From Clostridiales bacterium (GTDB lineage: Bacteria; Bacillota; Clostridia; Christensenellales; Pumilibacteraceae), in contig JAIEBI010000035.1 in the NCBI GenBank assembly GCA_029070965.1, positions 1 through 43,208 of the forward strand: a stretch of 43,208 nt of DNA, read 5' to 3'. The first letter of the stretch is position 1. Each line of letters opens with the position of its first letter. The notes beneath the pieces were generated by a model. That model was given only the letters and a program-made list of their open reading frames with translations. It made no database searches and was not told where the DNA came from. Positions 7,643 through 17,951 of the stretch are shown here, piece by piece. The translations under genes and the position numbers were made by a program.

Positions 7643-8575
7643 ATGAATAATAGCGAGGTTATAGGAAGATTTGCGCCGACGCCGAGCGGGTTTATGCACG
7701 CGGGCAATCTTTTGTGTGCTATGCTCGCGTATCTGTCTGCCAAGAGCAAGGGCGGCAAGTTTATTATTCGCATAGAGGATTTGGACGCGCTGCGCTGTCC
7801 GCGCTCCGCCGCGCTCGATATTATCGATACGCTGCAAGCGGTGGGCATAACGAGCGACGAGCCTATGCTTTGGCAAAGCGAACGTACGGCGGCATACAAA
7901 GCCGCCGAGCAAAAGCTTGCGGCGAAAACGCAAATTTATCCGTGCTACTGCTCGCGCGCCGAGCTGCATGCGCCCGAAATTACGCGCTTGCCCGACGGGG
8001 GTATACTGTATCCAAAAACGTGCAAAAACCTTTCGACCGAACAAAAAGCCGACCGCGAAAAGCGGGTCAAGCCGTCGCTCAGGATATCCGTACCCGACGA
8101 GGTTGTTACGTTCACCGACGGCATTTGCGGCAAGCAAAGCCAAAACCTTGCAACAGAGTGTGGCGATTTTATAATTAGGCGCAGCGACGGCGTGTATGCG
8201 TACCAGCTTGCCGTGGTGGTAGACGACGGCGAAAGCGGCGTAACAGAGGTGGTACGCGGCGCCGATTTATTATACGACACGCCGCGGCAAATATATTTGC
8301 AAAGATTACTTGGGTTGCCTACGCCGCAGTATTATCATATTCCGCTTGTGTGCGACGCCGACGGGAGGAAGCTTAGTAAGAGCGAAGGCGACAGCGCACA
8401 ACGGTTGTTAAAGACATACAGTCCACAACAAATAATAGGCGAGTTGGCGTTTGCGGCTAATATCTTAGACGAGCCTCGCCCGATTGATATAGACGATTTA
8501 ATTCCGTTATATTCGGCGGATAAGGTGCCTAAGAATAAGATTTATTTGAATTCGGAATTCGGAATTCGGAATTAG
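7643..8575 (+). CDS. gluQ: Glutamyl-Q tRNA(Asp) synthetase
   Basis: 310 residues, the length of GluQ-RS rather than of full GluRS (about 470-490), because the anticodon-binding domain is absent. It glutamylates the queuosine base of tRNA(Asp) rather than charging tRNA(Glu). Visible elements: the class I HIGH-like H19-A-G-N22 in GRFAPTPSGFMHAGN, the KLSKS loop at about 243-247, and a zinc site C101-x-C103...Y123-x3-C127 as in E. coli YadB. The last eight residues (NSEFGIRN) and the TAG stop are encoded by a GAATTCG heptamer array (8548-8580), so the natural C terminus has been overwritten. A truncated GluRS is less likely because the zinc site and length fit GluQ. Confidence 0.92.
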   Translation: MNNSEVIGRFAPTPSGFMHAGNLLCAMLAYLSAKSKGGKFIIRIEDLDALRCPRSAALDIIDTLQAVGITSDEPMLWQSERTAAYKAAEQKLAAKTQIYPCYCSRAELHAPEITRLPDGGILYPKTCKNLSTEQKADREKRVKPSLRISVPDEVVTFTDGICGKQSQNLATECGDFIIRRSDGVYAYQLAVVVDDGESGVTEVVRGADLLYDTPRQIYLQRLLGLPTPQYYHIPLVCDADGRKLSKSEGDSAQRLLKTYSPQQIIGELAFAANILDEPRPIDIDDLIPLYSADKVPKNKIYLNSEFGIRN

Positions 8576-8580
8576 GAATT
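8548..8580 (+). repeat. Heptamer repeat array (GAATTCG)n, copy 1
   Basis: Three GAATTCG units, one GAATTAG and a partial GAATT in exact 7-bp phase. It encodes the end of GluQ and supplies its TAG stop. The same array type occurs at 10587, 15397, 16275, 18193 and 21181. Confidence 0.9.
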
Positions 8581-8625
8581 GTAAACAGTGTATAAAGTGC
8601 GGTTGTATGGGCAACAATCGTACAT

Positions 8626-9192
8626 ATGGTTACATTTTGTTTAGGCTCGGCGCGGGCAAAACGCGCGTATATCAAGACTATCGAGGGGGCGGTGCTGCTC
8701 GACAATGTAGAGGTATTGTTTTGCGCAAGCGAGAACGGGCGCAACTACTTTGCTTACGCGCCCGTGCCGTTTGGTTCGTTTCGGGTTTGCGACTACCTGC
8801 GGTATAGGCGGGCGCTGTGCGGCGACAAGCTACTTCCGGCCGATATAGAAAAGTTCGGCATAAATCCAAATAAGAAGATGCGCAAGTTATCGGCGACGGA
8901 GCGGCGCACCGTACAGTTTTTGGAAAAAACATGCGGCAAAACCGACAAGACCGTGATAGTCAACCTTGACGGAATAAGATACACAAGGCGGTGTATGGCG
9001 GCGCTAAAACGGCTTTTGTCGTCCTTGCCTAAAGCATATGTTTTTGTTACGGACAAGCGGTTTGCCTCGCGGTTTCGTGGTGAGTGTGCAACTCAAACAT
9101 TCGGGGCGCAGTCCGCTTTTACCTCGTACCGATTTTATGCGGCAAAGGAGCTTGCGCAAAGGTTAGGCGCCGACAAGTTGTCCGTTATGTAG
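8626..9192 (+). CDS. Degenerate ABC-ATPase-like protein lacking Walker A (tentative)
   Basis: 188 residues, basic, no signal peptide. The order of motifs resembles the second half of an ABC ATPase: SFRVCDYL (Q-loop-to-helical region), KLSATERRTV (where LSGGE/Q signature would be), KTVIVNLDG (Walker B-like but without the DE pair), and AYVFVTDKRF (where the H-loop, usually VTHD, would be). No GxxGxGKS Walker A is present, and the essential Glu and His are missing, so ATP hydrolysis is unlikely. It could be a decayed paralogue or a fold reused for another purpose. The start at 8626 is the only in-frame ATG nearby and lacks a ribosome binding site. It lies 50 bp after gluQ. Family assignment is inference. 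Confidence 0.5.
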   Translation: MVTFCLGSARAKRAYIKTIEGAVLLDNVEVLFCASENGRNYFAYAPVPFGSFRVCDYLRYRRALCGDKLLPADIEKFGINPNKKMRKLSATERRTVQFLEKTCGKTDKTVIVNLDGIRYTRRCMAALKRLLSSLPKAYVFVTDKRFASRFRGECATQTFGAQSAFTSYRFYAAKELAQRLGADKLSVM

Positions 9193-9246
9193 CCGTTGCG
9201 GCATAGCAGTCATGGAATGTTTTTAAAGTATATTTTTCGATTACTA

Positions 9247-9275
9247 TTGACATTCCGAATAAACTTGTATATAAT
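9247..9275 (+). promoter_or_regulatory. Promoter of the 9342 membrane protein
   Basis: TTGACA (9247-9252), 17-bp spacer, TATAAT (9270-9275), followed by a leader of about 60 nt. Confidence 0.85.
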
Positions 9276-9341
9276 ATTACGGTGAGGTAGCATAATGTGC
9301 GGGGCGCCCGCATAAATTTTCCTCGCAAAGGAGAAAAATGT

Positions 9342-9797
9342 ATGGCAAAGACTAAATCGATAGCAGGTGGTATACTCGGCATTATCGGCGCGGTTATGTC
9401 GTTTTTCGGAACCCTTCAGCTATCCATTTGCGCTATTGTAGAGGACGCAAAGGATGCGGAGATAAAAGGTAGCGCATTTGATTTATACACGTCGGGCTTC
9501 TATTCTACGATTGTTTGGGTTTTGGGAATAACTGCGTTTGTTTGCGCTCTCGTCGGTGCGATTTTGTGCTTTAAGAACAGCATGGTCGGCGGCATTCTTT
9601 TAGCCGTTGCGACAGCTGCTATTGTAATACCTTACGTTGTTATAGGTACTAAAATGGGCTACTGGCAATCATGGACGTCTATTATGGCGATTGTCTTGCT
9701 CGGCGTCGGCACAATTCTTGCTTTCACTGTTAAAACACCTGTCGGCGGTCAGACTCCGCCCCCTTCGGTGGACAATAACAATACACCCAACGCGTAA
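9342..9797 (+). CDS. Small four-helix membrane protein, unknown function
   Basis: 151 residues from the ATG at 9342, preceded by AAAGGAG (9327-9333). An in-frame ATG at 9297 lies upstream of that site and is unlikely to be used. Hydrophobic segments lie near residues 8-28, 47-70, 77-98 and 106-128. The first resembles a glycine-rich TM helix (GGILGIIGAVMSFFG) seen in DUF4064-like proteins of Firmicutes, which is only a resemblance. The tail is Pro/Asn-rich (GGQTPPPSVDNNNTPNA) and probably disordered. It has its own promoter and lies 51 bp before lgt; the two could be co-transcribed, since no terminator separates them. Confidence 0.7.
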   Translation: MAKTKSIAGGILGIIGAVMSFFGTLQLSICAIVEDAKDAEIKGSAFDLYTSGFYSTIVWVLGITAFVCALVGAILCFKNSMVGGILLAVATAAIVIPYVVIGTKMGYWQSWTSIMAIVLLGVGTILAFTVKTPVGGQTPPPSVDNNNTPNA

Positions 9798-9848
9798 CTT
9801 TGTCGGTAATTTATCGGCAGGATAGCGTTCAACGACCTATACGGAATT

Positions 9849-10616
9849 ATGTATCCTAACATACCCCTTGGGTCCCAAAGCTTTTCTTCGTTCTCTTTGT
9901 GCGCTATGATAGGCGTGCTTGTGTTTATACTGTCGGTTATCTTTAAGCTGCGCAAGGACACGCGTTTTTCGGAGGAATTGTTTTACATAATCCCAAAGCT
10001 GGTTATAGCTTTGGGATTAGGCTTTTTAGGGACGATATTTTTTGACTCGCTGTTCAAGATCCCACAAAATGGGGGAATGAAGCTGGCGGGTATGATGTTT
10101 TACGGCGGAGTGGTAACAGGCATTGCGGCGCTTATTCCTATGCTTGTATTTTTTCGCAAAAACACAAGGTATACTGCCAAGCAGTGGCTGGATATGATAA
10201 CCGTGCCGTTTATTCTTATGCACGCGATAGGCAGAATAGGTTGCTTTATGGCGGGGTGCTGCTACGGAATGGAAACAACAGGCCCGTTCGGAATTTTATT
10301 CCCCGATGTGCCGAAGGCGGGCATTTATCACCACGGACACAAGGTGCTGCCCACGCAGCTGTTTGAATCGGCGGGACTTTTTGTACTTGCGCTTGTGCTG
10401 CACTTTGTTAAGCACCGCAAGTTCGCTATATATTCGGTTGCATACCCGATATTTAGGTTTTGTCTCGAATTTTTGCGCGGGGACAACCGCGGCGACTATT
10501 TGGGATATTTGTCGCCGTCGCAGCTGATATCGATAATTATTCTCGTCGCCGTTGCGGTTTGGTTCACAATATGGATTGTAAAACGTAATTCGGAATTCAG
10601 AATTATAAAGGATTAA
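9849..10616 (+). CDS. lgt: Prolipoprotein diacylglyceryl transferase
   Basis: 255 residues, integral membrane enzyme with about six or seven helices. It transfers diacylglycerol from phosphatidylglycerol to the lipobox cysteine of prolipoproteins, the first step of lipoprotein maturation. The signature HAIGRIGCFMAGCCYG (from about residue 125) is the variant of the GRIGNFxNxExxG loop found in many Firmicutes; PTQLFE and FRFCLEFLRGD match later conserved loops. The start codon has no clear ribosome binding site, so the exact N terminus is less sure. The C-terminal residues NSEFRIIKD come from a GAATTCG-type repeat (10587-10605). The lipoprotein at 37742 is a potential substrate. A strong terminator follows. 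Confidence 0.9.
   Translation: MYPNIPLGSQSFSSFSLCAMIGVLVFILSVIFKLRKDTRFSEELFYIIPKLVIALGLGFLGTIFFDSLFKIPQNGGMKLAGMMFYGGVVTGIAALIPMLVFFRKNTRYTAKQWLDMITVPFILMHAIGRIGCFMAGCCYGMETTGPFGILFPDVPKAGIYHHGHKVLPTQLFESAGLFVLALVLHFVKHRKFAIYSVAYPIFRFCLEFLRGDNRGDYLGYLSPSQLISIIILVAVAVWFTIWIVKRNSEFRIIKD
10587..10605 (+). repeat. Heptamer repeat array, copy 2
   Basis: AATTCG-GAATTCA-GAATTA in 7-bp phase, lying inside the last codons of lgt. Confidence 0.8.
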
Positions 10617-10645
10617 AAACACGCGCTATTGCGGCGCGTGTTTTT
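10615..10645 (+). terminator. Intrinsic terminator after lgt
   Basis: AAAAACACGCGC (10615-10626) and GCGCGTGTTTTT (10634-10645) form a perfect 12-bp stem with a 7-base loop and terminal T-run. It overlaps the lgt stop codon. Confidence 0.93.
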
Positions 10646-10723
10646 GTTTGCGTAAAGTGCAAAATTTTAATTGTGTGCTCGAAAATTGCAATATGCAAAA
10701 GTGTTCGATTTGTATGCGGCGTG

Positions 10724-10757
10724 GCATTTAGGCGCATTTGTGGGCATTTGACGGCAT
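10724..10757. repeat. Four GCAT(TT) motifs at exact 10-bp spacing upstream of gyrB
   Basis: GCAT begins at 10724, 10734, 10744 and 10754, each preceded by G or GG-rich sequence; three continue as GCATTT. The phase equals about one helical turn, 50-85 bp upstream of the gyrB -35, with A-tracts in between. It may be a curved or protein-bound region; no known motif is recognised. Confidence 0.5.
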
Positions 10758-10807
10758 ATACCAAAAAATAAAATCTAATAATTCGCCTAAATTTATGCTA
10801 AAACGCT

Positions 10808-10835
10808 TTGAAAACAGCGTATTTTATGGTATAAT
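10808..10835 (+). promoter_or_regulatory. gyrB promoter
   Basis: TTGAAA (10808-10813), 16-bp spacer, TATAAT (10830-10835). The leader is about 80 nt and ends in a ribosome binding site in ATAGGAGATTTGT. Confidence 0.8.
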
Positions 10836-10906
10836 GTAATCGTGGGTAAAATCCGCGCTTTCGCAACGGTTTTCGCCCGCGAAAATACACTGAAATTTAT
10901 GCTTGA

Positions 10907-12835
<1,929 letters not shown>

Positions 12836-12850
12836 CGGAGGTGAGTGAAA

Positions 12851-15385
12851 ATGGCTAAATTACCTAAAAGAAGCGCGCCGTCCGGCAGCAGCAACAAGGA
12901 TTACGTAGACAATACCAAAATTATAGAAACGCACGTAGTTGACGAAATGAAAAAGTGCTTTATTGCGTATGCAATGGCGGTCAACGTTTCGCGTGCAATA
13001 CCCGACGTGCGCGACGGTCTTAAACCCGTCCACCGCCGCATTCTTTACGCAATGGGCGAGCTTTCGCTTTGGTCGGACAAGCCGTACCGCAAGTGCGCGC
13101 GTGTCGTCGGCGACGTTTTGGGTAAGTATCACCCGCACGGCGATAGCTCGGTGTACGACGCGTTGGTGCGGTTTGCACAGGACTTTTCCATGCGCTATCC
13201 GCTTGTGGACGGGCACGGCAACTTCGGTTCGGTGGACGGAGACCCGCCCGCGGCTATGCGTTATACCGAAGCCCGTCTTGCTAAAATCGCGTCCGAAATG
13301 CTGCGCGATATAGACAAGGAAACCGTCGATTGGACTAACAACTTTGACGATTCGTTGCAAGAGCCTACGGTGTTGCCGTCACGCTTCCCCAACCTTTTGG
13401 TCAACGGCTCGGACGGTATAGCCGTCGGTATGGCGACAGCCATTCCGCCGCACAACCTCGGCGAGGTCATTTCCGCAATCGACGCGTTGATTGAAAATCC
13501 CGAAATCACCATTGACGAGCTGTGCAAGTACGTGCCGGCGCCAGACTACCCGACGGGCGGCTTGATCATGGGCAGGGCAAACATAAAGCGCGCGTACAAA
13601 ACGGGCAAGGGCGGCGTTGTTATGCGCGCCAAAACCGAGATAGAGGAATACCCCGTGCGCGAGGGGAGCGACCTTATGCGCCAGCGCATTGTCGTTACCG
13701 AATTGCCGTATCAAGTAAATAAAGAAAAGCTTATTGTTCAGATAGCCGATTTGGTAAAGGATAAGCGCATCGACGGCATTTCTGACATAAAAGAGGAATC
13801 CGACCGCAGCGGTATGCGTATCGTTATCGAGGTCAAGCGCGACGCGCAGGCGCAGGTTGTGCTTAACACGTTGTTCAAGCACACCAACCTTCAAGTTTCG
13901 CAGGGCATAACCTTCCTCGCGCTCGCCGACGGCGAACCCAAAATCCTCAACCTCAAAGAGATGCTCGAATACTATTTGAAGCACCAAGAGGATATAATCG
14001 TCCGCCGCACCAAGCACGACCTTCAAGCGGCGCAGGAACGCGAGCATATAGTGGAGGGTCTTGTCAAGGCGCAGGCCAATATCGACAAGGTCATCAAGAT
14101 AATCAAGCAAAGCCGCGACAACGTGGAAGCCGCCGAACGCTTGATGGCGGAATTCTACCTGTCCGACAAGCAAGCCAACGCCATACTCGAAATGAAGCTG
14201 CGCCGTCTTACCAGTCTGGAAATCGACGCGCTCCAAGCCGAGCTCGCGGCGTTGCAGGAAAAGATTGCCGACTACAAGAGCATTCTTGCCAGTCCCAAGC
14301 GCGTTACCGACATTATCCGCGACGAGCTGCAACAAATCAAGGAAGCGTACGACAATCCCCGTCGCAGCGAGCTTGTTATAGACTACGACGAAATCGATAT
14401 CGGCGACCTTATCGACAAGGAAGATGTGGTCATTTCCATGACGCACTACGGTTACATTAAGCGCCTTCCCACAACCGAATACAAGGCGCAGCACCGCGGC
14501 GGCAAGGGCGTTACGGCGCACCGTCCCAAGGAAGAGGACTTTGTCGAAAAAATGTTCGTCACCAATACGCACGACACGCTGTTGTACTTTACCAATTTCG
14601 GTAGGGTGTATGCGGACAAGGCGTATGCCGTTCCCGAAGCGGAGCGCACCGCGCGCGGTAGGGCGATAGTCAATCTTTTGCAGCTAAACGACGGCGAAAA
14701 GGTCAGCGCGGTCATTCCCATTGCCGACGATATGTACAAGGGCAACCTCGTCATGGCGACAAAGCGCGGTATGATAAAGAAGACGGCGCTCACCGAGTTC
14801 AAGCAAATCCGCAAGGTCGGCAAGGTAGCTATCAAGCTGATGGAAGGCGACGAGCTCATTTCCGTACAGCAGTCGGGCGGCATTGACGAGATACTCATTG
14901 CGTCGCAAAGCGGTAAGTGCATACGTTTCTCGGAAGAAAACGTAAGGCTTATGGGCAGGGACACGCAGGGCGTTCGCGCTATGCGACTGGACGAGGACGA
15001 CAACGTGGTCGATATGACCGTCGTTCTGCCCGATTGCGACGTGCTAACCGTTAGCGAAAACGGCTTTGGCAAGCGCACCGATATCGACGAATTCAGGCTC
15101 CAATCGCGCGCAGGCAAGGGCATTAAGGCGGGCACGTTCAACGAAAAGACCGGACGGCTTGTCAACCTCAAACTCGTCAACCCCGACGACGACGTAATGG
15201 TCATTTCCGACAACGGCACGATTATAAGAATGCTCGTTAAGGAAATAAGCAAGATCGGAAGGGGCAGCCAAGGCGTAAGAATGATGCGCGTCAAAAACCA
15301 AGGCACCGTCGTGTGCGTAGCCACCGCGCCCCACCAAGAGGTAATCGAGGAAGGCGAAGGCGGCGGCGAAGGCGCTGCGGAATAA
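12851..15385 (+). CDS. gyrA: DNA gyrase subunit A
   Basis: 844 residues. GyrA carries the DNA-cleaving tyrosine and wraps DNA. The ATG at 12851 is chosen because GGAGGTGA (12837-12844) lies six bases before it; an in-frame GTG at 12845 directly abuts that site. Catalytic Tyr138 lies in AMRYTEARL. The quinolone-resistance region [12 protein letters not shown] keeps Ser99 and Asp103 (E. coli Ser83 and Asp87), so no classic resistance change is present. The GyrA-box QHRGGKG (about 547-553) and the following six-bladed C-terminal wheel distinguish it from ParC. The last residues are Glu/Gly-rich ([15 protein letters not shown]), an acidic tail as in other gyrases. Heptamer repeat copy 3 lies 12 bp after the stop. 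Confidence 0.96.
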   Translation: MAKLPKRSAPSGSSNKDYVDNTKIIETHVVDEMKKCFIAYAMAVNVSRAIPDVRDGLKPVHRRILYAMGELSLWSDKPYRKCARVVGDVLGKYHPHGDSSVYDALVRFAQDFSMRYPLVDGHGNFGSVDGDPPAAMRYTEARLAKIASEMLRDIDKETVDWTNNFDDSLQEPTVLPSRFPNLLVNGSDGIAVGMATAIPPHNLGEVISAIDALIENPEITIDELCKYVPAPDYPTGGLIMGRANIKRAYKTGKGGVVMRAKTEIEEYPVREGSDLMRQRIVVTELPYQVNKEKLIVQIADLVKDKRIDGISDIKEESDRSGMRIVIEVKRDAQAQVVLNTLFKHTNLQVSQGITFLALADGEPKILNLKEMLEYYLKHQEDIIVRRTKHDLQAAQEREHIVEGLVKAQANIDKVIKIIKQSRDNVEAAERLMAEFYLSDKQANAILEMKLRRLTSLEIDALQAELAALQEKIADYKSILASPKRVTDIIRDELQQIKEAYDNPRRSELVIDYDEIDIGDLIDKEDVVISMTHYGYIKRLPTTEYKAQHRGGKGVTAHRPKEEDFVEKMFVTNTHDTLLYFTNFGRVYADKAYAVPEAERTARGRAIVNLLQLNDGEKVSAVIPIADDMYKGNLVMATKRGMIKKTALTEFKQIRKVGKVAIKLMEGDELISVQQSGGIDEILIASQSGKCIRFSEENVRLMGRDTQGVRAMRLDEDDNVVDMTVVLPDCDVLTVSENGFGKRTDIDEFRLQSRAGKGIKAGTFNEKTGRLVNLKLVNPDDDVMVISDNGTIIRMLVKEISKIGRGSQGVRMMRVKNQGTVVCVATAPHQEVIEEGEGGGEGAAE

Positions 15386-15396
15386 TTAAGAATAAA

Positions 15397-15417
15397 GAAT
15401 GCAGAATTCAGAATTAA
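15397..15417 (+). repeat. Heptamer repeat array, copy 3
   Basis: GAATGCA-GAATTCA-GAATTAA, three units in 7-bp phase just after gyrA. Confidence 0.75.
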
Positions 15418-15420
15418 AAT

Positions 15421-15496
15421 AAGGTTGAGATTCCTCGTGCCTCGGATTGACAAATAAATTATTTTTGTCATACTGAGTCCGAAGTATCTCAACCTT
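15421..15496. repeat. Palindromic repeat element (two inverted TCATCCTGAG-type units)
   Basis: AAGGTTGAGAT (15421-15431) and ATCTCAACCTT (15486-15496) are perfect 11-bp inverted ends. Inner parts are also near-complementary (TGACAAA...TTTGTCA). The right half is the same repeat type as 5988-6025, and the left half is its inverse. It would fold as a long hairpin and resembles a miniature inverted-repeat element. It may also end gyrA transcription. Confidence 0.7.
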
Positions 15497-15517
15497 TTAA
15501 CTATACGAGGTATATAA

Positions 15518-16276
15518 GTGGAAAACAATACCGAAAACACACAACCCATAGCCGAGGAGTCCGCAAAGGAGCGGTTTACGCGTACGCTGAAAGAGTATGC
15601 GCAAAGGATAAAAAGCGTACGCAACGACGTTTACACCACCAAGTGGTGGCAGTTTGTAATCAACTTTATTTTGGGCGGCGGCGCGCTTGCGTTGCTTGTG
15701 GCTTCAATGTTCACCAAGGGAACTACCATGGCGATTTGCGCGATAAGCGGCATTGTGCTGGCAATCGGGCTTATAGTGTTCAACTACGTTTTGCGCTCGA
15801 TTACGCCGACCAGCTTTTTGCAGTACACGTATTTGGACGGCGGCAGGGATAAGACTTTCAGGTTTATGGTGCTGTCAAAAAAACGCGCGGCGTTCTACGA
15901 CGGCACGCATACGATAGAGAGCAACCGCGACGATGCGGCGATGATGGACGAGCCGTTGTATACTCAGTATAGGTTTGACTTTTTTGCGGACATGGAACCG
16001 ACCGAGCGCATAACGGACGGGACCAAGGAAGAATTTAGGGGTGTGCTTACCGAGGGCGGAAAGCAGTATAAATGTAGGATAGTGTTTTCGAGCGGTGTTC
16101 CGCTTTACGGTTCGGTAGGCGGCGCGCGCATTAAGTACTTTGACGTAAACAATACCAAGGAAAAGTTTGTCGTGCCCGTAGCGTTAAAGAGCGCGGCAAA
16201 GGCGCTTAAAGTGGAGTTCCCCAAAATCCCGGGACTGTATATTAAAGACGATATTAAGGATTATACAAAGCAGTAA
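15518..16276 (+). CDS. Two-helix membrane protein with soluble C-terminal domain, unknown function
   Basis: 252 residues starting at GTG 15518, supported by GAGGT at 15507-15511. An N-terminal polar region of about 40 residues is followed by two hydrophobic helices (about 46-67 and 71-92) and a C-terminal domain of about 155 residues rich in beta-strand-like segments (KTFRFMVLSKKRAAFYDG, CRIVFSSGVPLYG). The topology, a short hairpin anchor with both ends in the cytoplasm, is a guess. No family is recognised. The stop codon TAA overlaps the first base pairs of heptamer repeat copy 4. A terminator follows at 16363. Confidence 0.7.
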   Translation: MENNTENTQPIAEESAKERFTRTLKEYAQRIKSVRNDVYTTKWWQFVINFILGGGALALLVASMFTKGTTMAICAISGIVLAIGLIVFNYVLRSITPTSFLQYTYLDGGRDKTFRFMVLSKKRAAFYDGTHTIESNRDDAAMMDEPLYTQYRFDFFADMEPTERITDGTKEEFRGVLTEGGKQYKCRIVFSSGVPLYGSVGGARIKYFDVNNTKEKFVVPVALKSAAKALKVEFPKIPGLYIKDDIKDYTKQ

Positions 16277-16309
16277 ATTCGGAATTCGGAAAGCGGAATT
16301 CGGAATTGA
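16275..16309 (+). repeat. Heptamer repeat array, copy 4
   Basis: Five units in exact phase: AAATTCG, GAATTCG, GAAAGCG, GAATTCG, GAATTGA. It begins within the stop codon of the preceding gene. Confidence 0.9.
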
Positions 16310-16362
16310 TATGATTTGGACTGTAACAATGATAAACAATAATTTAGCGGAAAATAAAATTG

Positions 16363-16394
16363 AAAACGGCTTTCTAATTATGAAAGCCGCTTTT
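16363..16394 (+). terminator. Intrinsic terminator
   Basis: CGGCTTTC (16367-16374) pairs with GAAAGCCG (16382-16389), flanked by AAAA and CTTTT. It separates the 15518 gene from the sigma-factor operon. Confidence 0.75.
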
Positions 16395-16469
16395 CTCTCT
16401 TATCAATATAGTTGCAATATGATTGAAAACTATAATAAAAACGATGATTTGAAAAAAATTTCTAAAAAT

Positions 16470-16498
16470 GAAACTTTTTACACGTTAAAATTGTCTTA
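16470..16498 (+). promoter_or_regulatory. Possible ECF-type autoregulatory promoter
   Basis: GAAAC at 16470-16474 followed after 18 bp by GTCTTATA (16493-16500) resembles ECF promoters (GAAC-type -35, GTC-type -10). Transcription would begin near 16503-16506, after the first in-frame ATG, which fits use of the second ATG at 16520. Tentative. Confidence 0.35.
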
Positions 16499-16519
16499 TA
16501 TATGAGGAAAAACAAAAGT

Positions 16520-17059
16520 ATGACAGATGAAAAAAGACTGTTCCGAGCAATTCAATCGAAAAGAAAAGAAGAACCCGAGATAACATTTCAATATCTATAT
16601 ACAAAGTATAAACCATTAGTTCGCTTTGTAGTGGCTCAATATATCAAAAATGGATTTGATATTGAAGATATAACGCAAGAAACATTTGTAAATTTTTTCA
16701 ACCATGCCGAAAGGATCAATTCCTCAATAAAAACATATCTAACGGTGAGCGCAAAAAATATTTCATTTAATTTCTTAAAGAAAAATCAGAAACTGAGTTA
16801 TGTAGATACCGATGCAATACCTAACTTGAACGATGTTTCCCCTCCGAGCGATTATCTTTCAAACGAAAGATTTGACGAACTGGTATGCGATATGAAAAAA
16901 GTGTTATCAGAGGAAGATGTCAATATAATTTTGCTCCATTTAGTTGATGACGTAAAGTTTGAAGATATTGCGTTACAGTTTAATCAAAATGTTAAAACGG
17001 TTAAATCAAAATACTATCGAGCATTAAAAAAATACAAAAAGATAAAAGGAGCTATGTAA
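16520..17059 (+). CDS. ECF-type RNA polymerase sigma factor
   Basis: 179 residues from ATG 16520. GAGGAAA at 16504-16510 sits about nine bases before it, whereas an in-frame ATG at 16502 has no ribosome binding site. Region 2 is about residues 20-90, with the core DIEDITQETFVNFF and the -10-reading segment KTYLTVSAKNISFNFLKK. Region 4 is about 125-175 with the helix-turn-helix VKFEDIALQFNQNVKTVKSK. Regions 1 and 3 are absent, as in ECF (group IV) sigmas, which usually answer to envelope signals through an anti-sigma. The next gene starts one base after its stop and is a single-pass membrane protein, the standard sigma/anti-sigma pairing. Base composition is AT-rich compared with gyrA, which may indicate transfer. 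Confidence 0.88.
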   Translation: MTDEKRLFRAIQSKRKEEPEITFQYLYTKYKPLVRFVVAQYIKNGFDIEDITQETFVNFFNHAERINSSIKTYLTVSAKNISFNFLKKNQKLSYVDTDAIPNLNDVSPPSDYLSNERFDELVCDMKKVLSEEDVNIILLHLVDDVKFEDIALQFNQNVKTVKSKYYRALKKYKKIKGAM

Positions 17060-17060
17060 G

Positions 17061-17951
17061 ATGAAAAAAATCGAGGAAGAATTTGTAAAAGAGTTTAATA
17101 TGTCGCTTGGCAATCAAAAATCCTTTGAGGATATCAAGGATAAAATTAACATTGGAAGATTTCAAAATAAAAAGATGAGTTCTAATAAAGTTCTGTATAG
17201 AATTTCGGGAATAGTCGTTGCTTTTATGCTTTTGACGGCAATTACAATCCCAACAGCAATTTATTTTTCATCAATGAGCGGCACTCCCTCAATCAGCGAA
17301 AATAGTTTCGATGATGATAACATTACAATAGAGTTTTTGCGAGAAAAAGATTGCCTGTTTTATGATAATTTGGTTTTTGCCAAAGACAATCATAATCACG
17401 TATTCGTCACGAATGATGATAAAATCATTGAACATTATAAGTACGCCGTAGTGGAGTTCAATGAAAGTAGTTATGATAATATTTACAACAAAAATATCAT
17501 TGACGCCGTTGAATATATCGGGATTCCCTCTTATGCAGGAATATCAAGTGAGCTATCGTTAGACTACTCTTACAATGACGGATATATTAGGCGGCTAAAA
17601 CTTACAAAAAATGATGACGGGCTTTTTATAAACGGCGTGGAAGTTTTGGATAAAGAAAATCCTCAGACTTGGTTTGATCCTGAAAAAACAGACTTGCCCA
17701 GTATAGAACAATGTGGGCAGATCTCTATTGGCATGAGTCTTGATGAAGTAGTAAGAAAGATAGGAAAGCCTCAAAGGGATATTGGATATGGAGCAAGACT
17801 CTTTCAATTTGATATAGATAACGGTTTAACACTCAAAATTTGGTTTGATTTGGATGTTGAAAAGGAAAACGAGTATGTTCATAACAATCCGAATGCGTCT
17901 GTTTATGGTACACATGCTCTGTACGTTGGAGAGTTTGAAATCGGTGAATAA
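17061..17951 (+). CDS. Probable membrane anti-sigma factor with BamE/SmpA-like sensor domain
   Basis: 296 residues. An N-terminal cytoplasmic part of about 45 residues is followed by one TM helix (about 46-68, ISGIVVAFMLLTAITIPTA) and an extracytoplasmic part. The last 80 residues contain ISIGMSLDEVVRKIGKP and later GLTLKIWFD, the pattern of BamE/SmpA-like small domains (GMs-xEV-xxxGxP). AAAGGAG at 17045-17051 lies inside the sigma-factor end, and the stop-start gap is one base, so translation is coupled. Role as anti-sigma is inferred from context, size and topology; the cytoplasmic part is not recognisably a ZAS domain. The same frame stays open for 49 codons after the stop (17952-18101). 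Confidence 0.65.
   Translation: MKKIEEEFVKEFNMSLGNQKSFEDIKDKINIGRFQNKKMSSNKVLYRISGIVVAFMLLTAITIPTAIYFSSMSGTPSISENSFDDDNITIEFLREKDCLFYDNLVFAKDNHNHVFVTNDDKIIEHYKYAVVEFNESSYDNIYNKNIIDAVEYIGIPSYAGISSELSLDYSYNDGYIRRLKLTKNDDGLFINGVEVLDKENPQTWFDPEKTDLPSIEQCGQISIGMSLDEVVRKIGKPQRDIGYGARLFQFDIDNGLTLKIWFDLDVEKENEYVHNNPNASVYGTHALYVGEFEIGE

Noticed and set aside
12851-15385. ParC (topoisomerase IV) instead of GyrA
   Set aside because: The QHRGGKG GyrA-box and the gyrB-gyrA order support gyrase.
16311-16505. A 64-codon plus-strand frame before the sigma factor
   Set aside because: It spans an intrinsic terminator hairpin and the candidate promoter and has no ribosome binding site or recognisable content.
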